Shown here in pieces: positions 53,831-63,970 of a stretch of DNA of 64,000 nucleotides (its first letter is position 1; each line of letters opens with the position of its first letter). A program made the position numbers and the translations under genes. This DNA comes from Chryseobacterium mucoviscidosis (GTDB taxonomy: Bacteria > Bacteroidota > Bacteroidia > Flavobacteriales > Weeksellaceae): contig NZ_MVAG01000114.1 in NCBI RefSeq assembly GCF_002177115.1, forward strand, positions 186,001-250,000, in the 5' to 3' direction. Below the pieces are notes generated by a model. The model saw only the letters and a list, made by a program, of their open reading frames with translations. It made no database searches and was not told the DNA's origin.

Positions 53831-54823
53831 TTATTTCTTGTCTAAAATCATTTTATAATAATTAATGTATTGTTCGGCAATTATTTCCGGAAAATACTTT
53901 ATTACATTTTGATGTCCTAATTTTAATAATTTATTTCTTAACTCCTGATCAGAAATTATGTCGTTAATGGCTTTTCTTATTTCTTCGGTTGAGTTTGGAT
54001 TGACAAGAATTGCTCCATCTCCAGCGACTTCTTTCATAGGGCTCATATCAGACGTTATAACACAACACTTCATCGCTTGCCCTTCTAATATTGGCAATCC
54101 GAAACCTTCATACAATGAAGGAAAGCATAATATATCAGAAATTTTATAAGCATCAATTAATTCATCTTCAGTTGCTATTTCATAATTAATATAGTCAATA
54201 TCATTTTCTTGTAAAAATTTCATTACTTCGGAAGATAATGAGCCAATAATAATTATTTTAACATCAATGCCAACGATAGCCTGTAAAACTCTGTATAGGT
54301 TTTTTTTAGGATAGAATCCATATGCTAGAATTACTGGCTTTGAATTGACAGGTTTTACAAAATCCTGATAGGGTATGGTAAGACAATTGGGTATTACTGT
54401 TATTTTATTTTCAGCCCATGGAAACAGTTCTACTAATTCTTTTTTTGATTTTTCAGAAATTACTGTAATATATTTTAATTTTTTCAACGGTAAGTAAAAC
54501 CAAAGAAGTTTAAAAAGATATTTTTTTATTCCTCTGAGTTCTGAAATATTTCCGGCATCGTGTATAGTAAGAACTGTATTTTTTCTTTTTAACAAAAATA
54601 CAGACCAATGTATAGCTCCCGTAATATGGTTTATCTCATTTTGATTTTTTCTAAAATAAAGATTAGTTCTAATAAATCCGAAAAATGAAAAATTTGGATC
54701 TACCTCATAAATATTTTTCGTATCTATACCTCTATTAATCATTTCGGCATTGAGTACGGAAAATAGTTTTGCTATACTCAAGAATTTTGGATTTGGGAAT
54801 CTAAGAAAAAAAGTAACTTTCAT
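53831..54823 (-). CDS. Glycosyltransferase family 4
   Basis: A 330-residue GT-B enzyme. VILAYGFYPKKNLYRVLQAI is a rhamnosyl/mannosyl-type GT4 segment, and the donor loop is CFPSLYEGFGLPILEGQAM. Substrates unknown. Six bases after the EpsG-like gene in map order. Confidence 0.85.
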   Translation of the reverse strand: MKVTFFLRFPNPKFLSIAKLFSVLNAEMINRGIDTKNIYEVDPNFSFFGFIRTNLYFRKNQNEINHITGAIHWSVFLLKRKNTVLTIHDAGNISELRGIKKYLFKLLWFYLPLKKLKYITVISEKSKKELVELFPWAENKITVIPNCLTIPYQDFVKPVNSKPVILAYGFYPKKNLYRVLQAIVGIDVKIIIIGSLSSEVMKFLQENDIDYINYEIATEDELIDAYKISDILCFPSLYEGFGLPILEGQAMKCCVITSDMSPMKEVAGDGAILVNPNSTEEIRKAINDIISDQELRNKLLKLGHQNVIKYFPEIIAEQYINYYKMILDKK

Positions 54824-54829
54824 ATGATT

Positions 54830-55903
54830 TTAAAAAGAAAAAAATAAAGTTTTAAAAGGAATAAAAGGAGTTGGATCTGAAAATACATATTTTGTAAATT
54901 CTAAACCTGCAAACAAAAGTAAAAAAATTAAATAAAGATTTTTCTTACCTATTTTATTCATAACCGGAATAAGCCAAACATATAAAATAACTTCTAATAT
55001 TATAAAATACACCGAAACTCTGGAACTCATGTACTCTAACTTTCCAAAAAAGAATACATAGGAAGCCAATGAAAAAAATAGGGCATTTAATAATAATTGA
55101 TAATAAGATTTATGTTGTAAAAAATTTTTATACCGAATCATAAGAAATATTGGTAAACCTCTTCTTATAGTACCAAGTACAAACATATAATAATTTGATT
55201 GCATTTTTGCAAAGCCTATATTATATCCTTTAATAATATATGATATTTTTTCAGGAGCAAAATTACTAATTACAAAATTAAAAATTGTAAAATTAAGACC
55301 CGTAATATTAAATAACAATAAAGCAAACAGGGTAAAAATCCAAATTTTATCGTTTATTTTTCTATCTAAAAAAAGCAAAAAAACATAAATAAATGCAGAA
55401 TAGTGAAAAAAAGTAGCAATTAAAATAAAAACCAGATATGATATTTTCTTTTCCTTTAAAAAATAAATATATGCAAAAAAACCAATTGCAATTGCTAAAA
55501 GCTGTCGGTTACTCCCAAAAAGTCCAATTGTACAGGCAAATACAAGTAATAATCCAGTTATTGGATATTTAGTAATTTTATTTAAAGAAAAATAATATAA
55601 GCTATAAATGACAGAATAATAAAAAAACAAAAAAAACGAATAGCTGAAATTCAGAATATTCCTGAAAAAATATACTAAATATTTGTAAAAAAATTCATAC
55701 CGATATCTGGTGTCATCTAACTTAAAAAACTGGTAATGATTATAGGTATTCCAAAAGTCCATTCCGGAATCGAACTTAATGGATTCCAGTAAAACAATAT
55801 AAAAAAGAGAAAATATAAAAAATGCCTGATGAAAATTATTTTTTCTCTGGTGCTCGATTATTGTAAATAATAAGATCAATAAAAATAAAATAATTATCAT
55901 CAT
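54830..55903 (-). CDS. EpsG family polymerase-like membrane protein
   Basis: A 357-residue protein with ten or more helices, very high in Phe, Tyr, Ile. The EpsG pattern is visible: FDSGMDFWNTYNHYQFF in the first loop, then GSNRQLLAIAIGFFAYIYF and FHYSAFIYVF. EpsG proteins are thought to polymerise repeat units as Wzy does. It lies next to another Wzy-like gene. Confidence 0.78.
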   Translation of the reverse strand: MMIIILFLLILLFTIIEHQRKNNFHQAFFIFSLFYIVLLESIKFDSGMDFWNTYNHYQFFKLDDTRYRYEFFYKYLVYFFRNILNFSYSFFLFFYYSVIYSLYYFSLNKITKYPITGLLLVFACTIGLFGSNRQLLAIAIGFFAYIYFLKEKKISYLVFILIATFFHYSAFIYVFLLFLDRKINDKIWIFTLFALLLFNITGLNFTIFNFVISNFAPEKISYIIKGYNIGFAKMQSNYYMFVLGTIRRGLPIFLMIRYKNFLQHKSYYQLLLNALFFSLASYVFFFGKLEYMSSRVSVYFIILEVILYVWLIPVMNKIGKKNLYLIFLLLFAGLEFTKYVFSDPTPFIPFKTLFFSF

Positions 55904-55917
55904 CGTTTTTAAGATAA

Positions 55918-57354
55918 TTATTTACCAATAACTTTTTTGAAAAAGATTTTTGAAAAGAAATAGTATACAAAAATCATTTGAAATAAAGTGGCAATAAAGA
56001 AATACACATCCTGCTCTATGATAATACTTTTTATCAAAACCTGAGAGTAAAATATGAAATAAAACATACTGCCCTTAAATGGAAGAAACTGGATGATGTT
56101 TAATACAATAGAAAGAATAGCAATATGTAAAAAAACAAAAATTACCCCACCTTCCAGATATGCCCATCCATATACGGTTGGTGTAGGCGAATTTCTAACT
56201 CCCCTTACAATCATTTGTTGAAGATGTGCTCCATTTTCTTCGGCAGGCTTTGAAGGTATAATAATTCTGGGAACCATACTTACAGGCAAATAGACAAAAC
56301 GCTCCATATTTTTATAAAAATTCCAATCTTTTTCTTTTTCAATTGAAAATAATAAATAAGAAAACATGGATATCCTGTCTGAGTAACTGTTTGTATTTTC
56401 ATTCAAACTTCCTGAAAAGTCAATATTTACAGTTTTTACCACAGCAATTTGCAATGCAACTATTTTAGAATCAGTTTTTGTTAAAGCTTCACGATAATTA
56501 CTATTAAAAGGATATAAAATAATTAAAAATAAAGCTAACGGTATAATTACCTTAAGAGGAATACCTCTTCCTGAGGCTAAAAATGGTATTAAAAATAATA
56601 CTATCCCGAAAATTAATATTCCTTTCATCCCTGCAAACAAACCAAAAATTATATAAAGTATATTATACAACTTAAAGCTATTCGTAAATAATTTTGAATT
56701 ATTGCCCGACATGAATTTTATAATAACATACGTAAAATAAAAAAGAGGAGAGAAATAATTGATGATCTGAATTAAGAATGAATAAGAACCGGATGCTGCC
56801 TCTCCGTCGGCTCCGTACCCAATCAAACCTGTTAACAATAAGAAATAGGATAAAATCATAGAAATAATAGACAAATAAATGAATATTTTCTCATTTCTCA
56901 AGACATAGGTACTATCCAACTTCAAACTTGCCGTATTCTTCACATTTTTAAAATTAATAACTAAAAAAAGTAAATCAATAATGTTTATTGTAAGAAGCCC
57001 AACAAATATGACGACCAAAGTATCATATATATATGAAATATTTACGTAAACTTCTCCATAAATCCCTACATCCTTCAAGTAAAATTTATCTGAAACGAGA
57101 TAATAATTTAAGATCAAGTATAGGAATGTTGAAAATTTAACCCAGTCCGTCAGTCTCGGTCTTCCAAACTTATACCATGATAAGGTAAATGGAAACAGTG
57201 AAAGGATACTGCTAAAAAAAGCAATAATTAATTCAAAAAAAACCTCTCTATTTTTCACTACTTCATAGAGATATATAGATCTGACTATGATGATCAGAAA
57301 AATAAATATATTTAACAGTATAAAGTTTGTTTTGCTTAATTTGAATTTTATCAC
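55918..57354 (-). CDS. O-antigen polymerase-like membrane protein (Wzy)
   Basis: A 478-residue protein with about twelve helices and a large loop between residues 300 and 390 (NIDFSGSLNENTNSYSDRI, GVRNSPTPTVYGWAYLEGG). Length and loop suit the Wzy/O-antigen polymerase family, which shows little sequence identity. Function inferred from topology and location. Confidence 0.7.
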   Translation of the reverse strand: MIKFKLSKTNFILLNIFIFLIIIVRSIYLYEVVKNREVFFELIIAFFSSILSLFPFTLSWYKFGRPRLTDWVKFSTFLYLILNYYLVSDKFYLKDVGIYGEVYVNISYIYDTLVVIFVGLLTINIIDLLFLVINFKNVKNTASLKLDSTYVLRNEKIFIYLSIISMILSYFLLLTGLIGYGADGEAASGSYSFLIQIINYFSPLFYFTYVIIKFMSGNNSKLFTNSFKLYNILYIIFGLFAGMKGILIFGIVLFLIPFLASGRGIPLKVIIPLALFLIILYPFNSNYREALTKTDSKIVALQIAVVKTVNIDFSGSLNENTNSYSDRISMFSYLLFSIEKEKDWNFYKNMERFVYLPVSMVPRIIIPSKPAEENGAHLQQMIVRGVRNSPTPTVYGWAYLEGGVIFVFLHIAILSIVLNIIQFLPFKGSMFYFIFYSQVLIKSIIIEQDVYFFIATLFQMIFVYYFFSKIFFKKVIGK

Positions 57355-57374
57355 TTTAAGATTGTAAAAATTTA

Positions 57375-58280
57375 TTAATATTTACTATTGGCAACACGCT
57401 TATTAGAAAAATAAGATTTTATATTTTCTTTTATAAAGATCATGTTTTCATGCCTAGTATAATTTGAATTAAATAATCTTATCAAATTAAAAAATACGTC
57501 TACAAAAACATATAAAATATAACTGCTGAAGTTCCTCCTAAAATACAAATTTTTACTTCTTTGTACTATAACTCTTTTTGAATTGGCAATTACCTTATTA
57601 AAACTAGCACCTTCTAAATGTATGATCGAAGTATTATTGTAAATATAATTTTTACATTTACGTTTTGAAATTCTCTTTTGCATATCCGTCTCTTCGAAAT
57701 ACATAAAAAATAGAGGACTAAAGCCGGAAACCGAGTCAAAAAGGGTCTTTCTTAGCAACATATCGGCTCCTGTTACTTTTTCAATCATCTGGTATTCTTT
57801 GCTCTCATCAATAATAAATTCAGCATTTTTAAATTTGAAATAAGAAGAAAACATTAAAAGATATTCGCTGAAAGGTGTCGGAAAATATCCACCAGAATGC
57901 ATTATATGATGTTTTTCATCAATCAATTTACAGCCTAAGACTCCTATTTTTAATTTATTCTCATTTTCATAAAAGAAATCACACATTTTTTTTATGGAAT
58001 TTTCAATTAAGATAGTATCTGAGTTCAATAAAAAAAGAAGTTCTCCCTTGGCTTTTTCAGCCCCCAAATTATTAGCTCTTCCAAAACCCAAATTCTCATT
58101 AGAATAAATATAACAGATCTCTTTTCTGTTTTCAAAATATTCTTTTGATCCATCTGCAGATGCATTATCCACTAAGATAATTTCATATTCTACGTCCTTT
58201 GTTTGAGATATAATAGATGCTATACAATTCTCCGTTATATCTTTCGTATTATAATTTACAATGATTATAGAGACTTGCAT
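57375..58280 (-). CDS. Glycosyltransferase family 2, rhamnosyltransferase-like
   Basis: A 301-residue GT-A enzyme: SIIIVNYNTKDITENCI, LVDNASADGS, NLGFGRANNLG, LLNSDT in place of DxD. Similar to WbbL-type rhamnosyltransferases, which would fit the presence of rfbC. Cytoplasmic face of the inner membrane. Confidence 0.86.
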   Translation of the reverse strand: MQVSIIIVNYNTKDITENCIASIISQTKDVEYEIILVDNASADGSKEYFENRKEICYIYSNENLGFGRANNLGAEKAKGELLFLLNSDTILIENSIKKMCDFFYENENKLKIGVLGCKLIDEKHHIMHSGGYFPTPFSEYLLMFSSYFKFKNAEFIIDESKEYQMIEKVTGADMLLRKTLFDSVSGFSPLFFMYFEETDMQKRISKRKCKNYIYNNTSIIHLEGASFNKVIANSKRVIVQRSKNLYFRRNFSSYILYVFVDVFFNLIRLFNSNYTRHENMIFIKENIKSYFSNKRVANSKY

Positions 58281-58281
58281 A

Positions 58282-58938
58282 TCAATTTTTACTCTTTATT
58301 TTTTCTAAAACTTGTTGGTCTATCTTTTTATAAAAAGTATCCATATTCTGTTTAATAAAATCTATATTAAAGTCTATTAGGTTGACATTCGTTCTAGACG
58401 CTATGAGTTCTTCAGGAATTCTCCATTTAATAAATTTTGCAGGATTTCCACCTACAACTGAAAAAGGTGCCACATTTTTAGTGACAACACTTCCTGCAGC
58501 AACTATTGCTCCTTTTCCGATTGTAACTCCAGACATTACAATTACATTTGTGCCGATCCAAACTTCATCTTCTATTACTATTTCTCCTCTTGTTGTGGCA
58601 TCCTGCAAAGGACTTAATTCATCAAAAATAGTTTTCAGCGGAAAAGTAGTAAATGTGTCTACCTGATGATTCCCTCCCAGAATAAAAACTACATCAGAAG
58701 CAATACTCACGAAATTGCCTATTGATAATTTCTCATTAGGATTCTCAAAAGATTGAAAATTTATTTTACCATAGGTGTATTTTCCAACCTTTATTTTATT
58801 AATATCTTTAATATTATTACCAAGTGCGGTGTAATTATGTTTATTATTCAGCCGCCAAAGAACAGAAGCTATTTTTAATGAAATCCAGTTAAAGAATTCA
58901 ATTCGTAATGCATTTATTAACTTGAGAAATACTATCAT
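58282..58938 (-). CDS. Hexapeptide O-acetyltransferase (CatB-like)
   Basis: A 218-residue xenobiotic/virginiamycin-type acetyltransferase. Hexapeptide repeats with EDEVWIGTNVIVMSGVTIGKGAIVAAGSV are broken by a loop with catalytic His (GGNHQVDTF). It probably O-acetylates the polysaccharide. Four-base overlap with the upstream glycosyltransferase gene. Confidence 0.85.
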   Translation of the reverse strand: MIVFLKLINALRIEFFNWISLKIASVLWRLNNKHNYTALGNNIKDINKIKVGKYTYGKINFQSFENPNEKLSIGNFVSIASDVVFILGGNHQVDTFTTFPLKTIFDELSPLQDATTRGEIVIEDEVWIGTNVIVMSGVTIGKGAIVAAGSVVTKNVAPFSVVGGNPAKFIKWRIPEELIASRTNVNLIDFNIDFIKQNMDTFYKKIDQQVLEKIKSKN

Positions 58939-60179
58939 ACAATTTGTTTATAGATATTCATAAGTTCATCCATATGCTCTGATGCCGTTTTTGTACCTTT
59001 AATATTATTAATAACTCTGTTATATAAATTATATACATCGTCAGAATTCATTAGCTGTAAAGCAGAGTTAATTCCATCCTCATTGGGCTCAAAAAGAAAA
59101 CCATTATTGTTGGTAACAAAATCAGGAATACCTCCCATCTTGGTACCAACTATAGGAATACCTGCATTCAAAAATTCAAATACAACCTGAGGGGCATTAT
59201 CTTCCCAGATGGATAATACTAAACCTACATCAATTTTCTTTAAAATATCTACTAAATCACTGTGCTGATATCTGCCGTGATAAAATACGTGAGGCATTGT
59301 CTGTATTTTTTCTAATACATAATCCTCTATTCCACCATAAATATGAAATTCATGATTGCTATTTTCTGCTAACTTTAAAAACAGATCGGCTCCTTTATGA
59401 AAGTGTAAATTACCAATAAAACCAAATTTAATTTTTTGGTTGTTTTCTTTTTTCTCTCTTGTTGTGAAATTTTTTCTGAAACTTTCATCAGCAGTATAAT
59501 TACCTATGTGGTTTACTACAAATAAATCATTTTCATATCCATTTTCCTGATAAATCTCTTTAACTCTGTGGGAAACAGCAATCAGTGCATCAACATTTCT
59601 GAATAATTTTCTACCTTCTAAAAACCTTTCATGATGACCGCTGGAATTAGCTATCTTTTTTACTTTAAGTAGTTTCAGACCTTTTCTTATCCCTCCCCCA
59701 ATATATTTCTGATCAAGTGTTTCTTCGTATGAAATACAAGAATTACATTTTAAATTTTCTTTACTATTTGTACACAATTTTCCATCTTTATCCAGCAGGA
59801 TAATTCTATTGCATACATAAGAATAATCATGAAGAGAAATAATAACCTTCGCATGTTTTTTTAAAACTTCCAAAACCTTTAAAGGAAGATCAATCATCAT
59901 ATGAACATGAATAATATCTGGAGAAAGATCTTTCACAATTTTTTCCACAACGTTTATATCTTCATTAGTAATAACACTGCTTAAATGAAAGGGTCTTAAT
60001 TTTGGATCAATATGAAGAGTTTTAAAATTATATTTTTTCTCTTCTTTATTATCTTCCGAATACAGTACTGTTACATCCAAGCCGTTATCTGCCATTGTAC
60101 TGGAAATATTTCTTACATAGTTTGTTATACCTCCATTAAAAGAAATATCAAAACCTGTACAGATCTGAAGAACTTTCAT
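58935..60179 (-). CDS. Glycosyltransferase family 4 with Cys cluster
   Basis: A 414-residue GT-B enzyme: GFDISFNGGITNYVRNIS, then IIHVHMMIDLPLK, a CTNSKENLKCNSC segment near 140-155, and the donor region DNAPQVVFEFLNAGIPIV. The Cys group recalls zinc-finger-like inserts in some GT4 enzymes. Substrate unknown. ATG overlaps the stop of glf as TAATG. Confidence 0.83.
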   Translation of the reverse strand: MKVLQICTGFDISFNGGITNYVRNISSTMADNGLDVTVLYSEDNKEEKKYNFKTLHIDPKLRPFHLSSVITNEDINVVEKIVKDLSPDIIHVHMMIDLPLKVLEVLKKHAKVIISLHDYSYVCNRIILLDKDGKLCTNSKENLKCNSCISYEETLDQKYIGGGIRKGLKLLKVKKIANSSGHHERFLEGRKLFRNVDALIAVSHRVKEIYQENGYENDLFVVNHIGNYTADESFRKNFTTREKKENNQKIKFGFIGNLHFHKGADLFLKLAENSNHEFHIYGGIEDYVLEKIQTMPHVFYHGRYQHSDLVDILKKIDVGLVLSIWEDNAPQVVFEFLNAGIPIVGTKMGGIPDFVTNNNGFLFEPNEDGINSALQLMNSDDVYNLYNRVINNIKGTKTASEHMDELMNIYKQIV

Positions 60180-61282
60180 TATTTTAATTTTTTTATTAAG
60201 TCTAAAGCTTCACCTATTACATGATGCATATCCATATATCTGTAGGTTGCTAATCTTCCAACAAAATAAATTTTATCCATCTTTTTAACTTCTTCTTCAT
60301 ACAATGCAAGTTTTTCCATATCCTCCGTTAATCTCTTAGGATAATAAGGAATGTCTGCTTCCTCAGTTTCTTTACTGAATTCTTTGAAATAAGTTGTATT
60401 CTCATGTTCTTCCCAAGGAGTAAAATGTTTATGCTCATGCACTCTTGTAAATAGAACTTCAGGATCTGCATAATTTATGACAGGATTACCCTGATAATCT
60501 CCTTCTGCTACAGCTCTTTCAAAATAAACGGTTCTATATGAAAGTCTTCCGTATTTATAATCAAAAAAAGCATCTATAGGTCCGGAATAGAAAACTTTTT
60601 CATATTCTGAAAGATCCCATGAAGCATCAAACTTCGTATTAAGTTTAACTTCAATATTACTGGCCGAAAGCATTTTCTCAAAAATTGCAGTGTATCCTTC
60701 CCTTGGAATTCCCTGATAAGGATTTGCATAATAATTATCATTATAATTAAATCTTACAGGTAATCTTTTGAGAATACTTGCCGGTAATTCTGTTGGTTCA
60801 CATCCCCACTGTTTTTTTGTATAACCATAAAAGAAAGCTTTATAAAGATCTTCTCCGATAAACTTCATGGCTTGCTCTTCAAAATTTTGAGGCTCTTCAA
60901 TATCTTTTTTTGCAATAGATTCTATAAATATTTTTGCCTCATCCGGACGCATGGTTTTATTAAAAAACTGGTTTATGGTATGAAGATTAATAGGCATAGA
61001 ATAAACATTACCTTTATAAATTGATTTTACACGATTTACAAAAGGAACCATTTCGCAAAAATTCTGGATGTAATCCCAAACTTCTATATTGTCTGTATTA
61101 AAAATATGTGGGCCGTATTTATGTACCATTACATTGGTTTCCGAATCTCTTTCCGTATAACAGTTTCCTCCTATATGATCCCGCTCATCTATTACAGTGA
61201 TATGATTTTCTGGATTCTTACTTAATTGTTCTGCAATAACAGCTCCGGAAAATCCAGATCCAATGATTAGATATTTTTTCAT
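60179..61282 (-). CDS. glf: UDP-galactopyranose mutase
   Basis: A 367-residue flavoenzyme that makes UDP-galactofuranose. FAD site GSGFSGAVIAEQLS, HKYGPHIFNTDN, the substrate region YGYTKKQWGCEPTELPA and RFNYNDNYYANPYQGIP, and FTRVHEHKHF. All motifs are intact, so Galf is expected in the glycan. 4 bases from the flippase. Confidence 0.96.
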   Translation of the reverse strand: MKKYLIIGSGFSGAVIAEQLSKNPENHITVIDERDHIGGNCYTERDSETNVMVHKYGPHIFNTDNIEVWDYIQNFCEMVPFVNRVKSIYKGNVYSMPINLHTINQFFNKTMRPDEAKIFIESIAKKDIEEPQNFEEQAMKFIGEDLYKAFFYGYTKKQWGCEPTELPASILKRLPVRFNYNDNYYANPYQGIPREGYTAIFEKMLSASNIEVKLNTKFDASWDLSEYEKVFYSGPIDAFFDYKYGRLSYRTVYFERAVAEGDYQGNPVINYADPEVLFTRVHEHKHFTPWEEHENTTYFKEFSKETEEADIPYYPKRLTEDMEKLALYEEEVKKMDKIYFVGRLATYRYMDMHHVIGEALDLIKKLK

Positions 61283-61286
61283 TTTA

Positions 61287-62594
61287 TTATTCGTTTCTAT
61301 TTTTTAATGTCAAGAAAATTTGTTTTGGGCTGAAATAATCCGCTTTAAAAATACCTATTTTTTCTTTTTTCAATGCAAGATACATTAAAAAGGTTACTAG
61401 GCACTCTATAATTACACAATTCCAGGCTGTTCCTATGTATCCCCAATATTTACTCATAAATATATTCAGTATAAGACCTGCAATACTCGCTATGAAAGTT
61501 GTTCTGAAGAACATTTTATCCAAACCTAAATTTAACATAAGCTGTATGCCGAAAATATTTGAAAGACCAACGATAAATGGTATAAAAGAGATAATTTTTA
61601 AAACATTAATAGAATTATCAAATTGATGCCCATAAATAAGCCTAACCAAAAATGGCGCAAATAAAAGAAGTGCAACAGATGCAAAAAAAGTAAGATAAAA
61701 AACTATTGGAACAATTTTTTTTATCAGAGTTATTCCATGATCTCTTGATATAGAGAATGCTTTTCCAATAAAAGGATAAAGTGCTGTAGAAATTGGAATC
61801 ATAAGCATTGAATTAACTATATTAAGGAAATTCTGGCTTGTTGTATAGTAACCAACTTCTTTAATATCAGCAAAAAAACCTAAAACTACAGTATTGGTAG
61901 AAGTATATAGACTAATCACAATGGTGGAAAAGAAGATCATTCTTTCATCAAAAATAAGTTTGAATGATTTTCTGAAAGATACCAATCTATACTTAATTTG
62001 AAATTTTCTGATAGCGTACAGAAAAAGAAATACATTCGTCGATATCAAAAAAATTGTTGAGAGCAGAGGAATCCAATAATAATCTGAACTATGCTTAATC
62101 AAAATAAAAACTAATGCTGTATTTATAAGTCCCTTAACAAAATTAAGCTTAGCGAAAATTTCCAGTTCCTGTAATCCCTGAAAGATATATTGAGGAGAAA
62201 TTACTGTAGATATACAGCCTATAAATAGTATTACCGCAACTGAAAGATCTTTTTGTATAGGAGTAAAAAAATAAAGGGAAATGGCAAATAAAATGCAGGA
62301 TACTGCATATAAAATTATTCTTGATGTAAATACTTCAGAGACAATTTCGTTAATATATTCTTTATTATTAGAATTCTGTGATATCCTTCTGGTAGCAGTT
62401 AAATCAAAACCATAAGCAATAAGAAGCGTGAAATATCCAATAAATGCCATCGCATAGTTGATAATTCCATATCCGTCCGGGCCAATTATCCTGGATACAT
62501 ATGGCACAGTGATCAATGGAAATATATAATTAACTATCTGAATAATTCCCAAAGAAGCTATATTTCTTACTAGCTTTTTTTTTTCAAGCATCAT
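61287..62594 (-). CDS. Wzx-type oligosaccharide flippase
   Basis: A 435-residue membrane protein with about twelve helices of the polysaccharide transporter family. The start IPYVSRIIGP-like stretch (FPLITVPYVSRIIGPDGYGIINYAMAF) is typical. It flips the lipid-linked repeat unit to the periplasm, for polymerisation by the Wzy-like proteins encoded downstream. Confidence 0.88.
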   Translation of the reverse strand: MMLEKKKLVRNIASLGIIQIVNYIFPLITVPYVSRIIGPDGYGIINYAMAFIGYFTLLIAYGFDLTATRRISQNSNNKEYINEIVSEVFTSRIILYAVSCILFAISLYFFTPIQKDLSVAVILFIGCISTVISPQYIFQGLQELEIFAKLNFVKGLINTALVFILIKHSSDYYWIPLLSTIFLISTNVFLFLYAIRKFQIKYRLVSFRKSFKLIFDERMIFFSTIVISLYTSTNTVVLGFFADIKEVGYYTTSQNFLNIVNSMLMIPISTALYPFIGKAFSISRDHGITLIKKIVPIVFYLTFFASVALLLFAPFLVRLIYGHQFDNSINVLKIISFIPFIVGLSNIFGIQLMLNLGLDKMFFRTTFIASIAGLILNIFMSKYWGYIGTAWNCVIIECLVTFLMYLALKKEKIGIFKADYFSPKQIFLTLKNRNE

Positions 62595-62665
62595 TATCTT
62601 TATTTAGATATTCTAATTCAATCTCTACTATATATAGTGATTCTTACATGTAGATTCAATATATT

Positions 62666-63970
62666 TTATAATCGGGCATCTGCTAAATCTCTATCTAAAA
62701 ATGCTTTCACATCAAATAATATAGAACTATCAGCTTTTAATGAAGCAATATTGAGCAATTTAAATTCATTATGTGAAACTGCCAAAACAACAACCTCATA
62801 TTTTTTATCTTGAATGATATTTTCAAGAGTTTCAATATTATATTCAGATTTCACTTCCAATTTATCCGCCCATGGATCATAAACATCCACATTAAGACCA
62901 TATTGTTTAAGCTCGGAATAGATGTTTATAACTTTCGTATTTCTGATATCCGGACAATTTTCTTTAAAAGTAATTCCTAAAATTAAAGCATTTGCATCTT
63001 TAACCTGAATACCTTTTTGAATCATTAACTTAACAACTTTTCCTGCAATAAATTCAGGCATCATATCGTTTACTCTTCTGCCACTTAAAATGACCTGTGG
63101 ATGATAGCCAAGCTGTCCTGCTTTATGAGCTAAATAATACGGATCAACAGAAATACAGTGTCCTCCCACTAACCCGGGACGGTATTTTAAAAAATTAAAC
63201 TTTGTGCCGGCTGCTTCTAAAACATCATGAGTATCTATACCAATTCTGTCGAATATTAATGCTAACTCGTTTACAAAGGAAATATTTACATCCCGCTGAG
63301 CATTTTCAATTGCTTTTGAAGCTTCTGCGACCTTAATACTTGGCGCTTTATGGGTTCCTGCTTTAATTATTAGTTGATACAAATTATCTATATCTTCAGC
63401 AATTTCCGGTGTAGAACCTGAGGTAACTTTTTTAATCTTTACTAAAGTATTTATCTTATCTCCGGGAACAATTCTTTCAGGTGAATAACCTACAAAAAAA
63501 TCATCATTTAGTCTTAATCCAGATTCTTTTTCTAATACCGGAATACATTCTTCTTCTGTACATCCAGGATATACAGTAGATTCATAAATCACGATATCAT
63601 CTTTCTTAAGGATTCTTCCTAACATTTCACTTGCTTTTATCAGCAAGGTAAGGTCGGGAGAATTAAATCGATCTATTGGTGTAGGAACGGTTACGATATA
63701 TACATTTGCTTCTGAGATTTCTTCAAGAGAATAAGAGGGGAAATATCCTTTTTTAAAATTGGTTTCAGAAGCTGTTCGCAAAAGTTCTTTAATTTCTTGA
63801 GAATCGGCTTCTAACGTATGGTCTTCACCATTTTTCAGTTCTTCAATTCTAAGCTTATTAATATCAAAACCATAAACAGGTAAGTGTTTTGAAAATTCCA
63901 AAGCTAAAGGAAGTCCAACATAACCCTGACCGATTACAGCAATTTTATAATTTTTATTTGTTTTCATCAT
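62666..63970 (-). CDS. Nucleotide sugar dehydrogenase, TviB/WbpO-like
   Basis: A 434-residue UDP-HexNAc 6-dehydrogenase. NAD motif GQGYVGLPLALEF, STVYPGCTEEECIP, and catalytic Cys in GGHCISVDPYYLAHKA. The TviB/WbpO subgroup oxidises UDP-GalNAc or UDP-GlcNAc, giving a uronic acid. First cluster gene visible; transcript may begin beyond the window. Confidence 0.9.
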   Translation of the reverse strand: MMKTNKNYKIAVIGQGYVGLPLALEFSKHLPVYGFDINKLRIEELKNGEDHTLEADSQEIKELLRTASETNFKKGYFPSYSLEEISEANVYIVTVPTPIDRFNSPDLTLLIKASEMLGRILKKDDIVIYESTVYPGCTEEECIPVLEKESGLRLNDDFFVGYSPERIVPGDKINTLVKIKKVTSGSTPEIAEDIDNLYQLIIKAGTHKAPSIKVAEASKAIENAQRDVNISFVNELALIFDRIGIDTHDVLEAAGTKFNFLKYRPGLVGGHCISVDPYYLAHKAGQLGYHPQVILSGRRVNDMMPEFIAGKVVKLMIQKGIQVKDANALILGITFKENCPDIRNTKVINIYSELKQYGLNVDVYDPWADKLEVKSEYNIETLENIIQDKKYEVVVLAVSHNEFKLLNIASLKADSSILFDVKAFLDRDLADARL

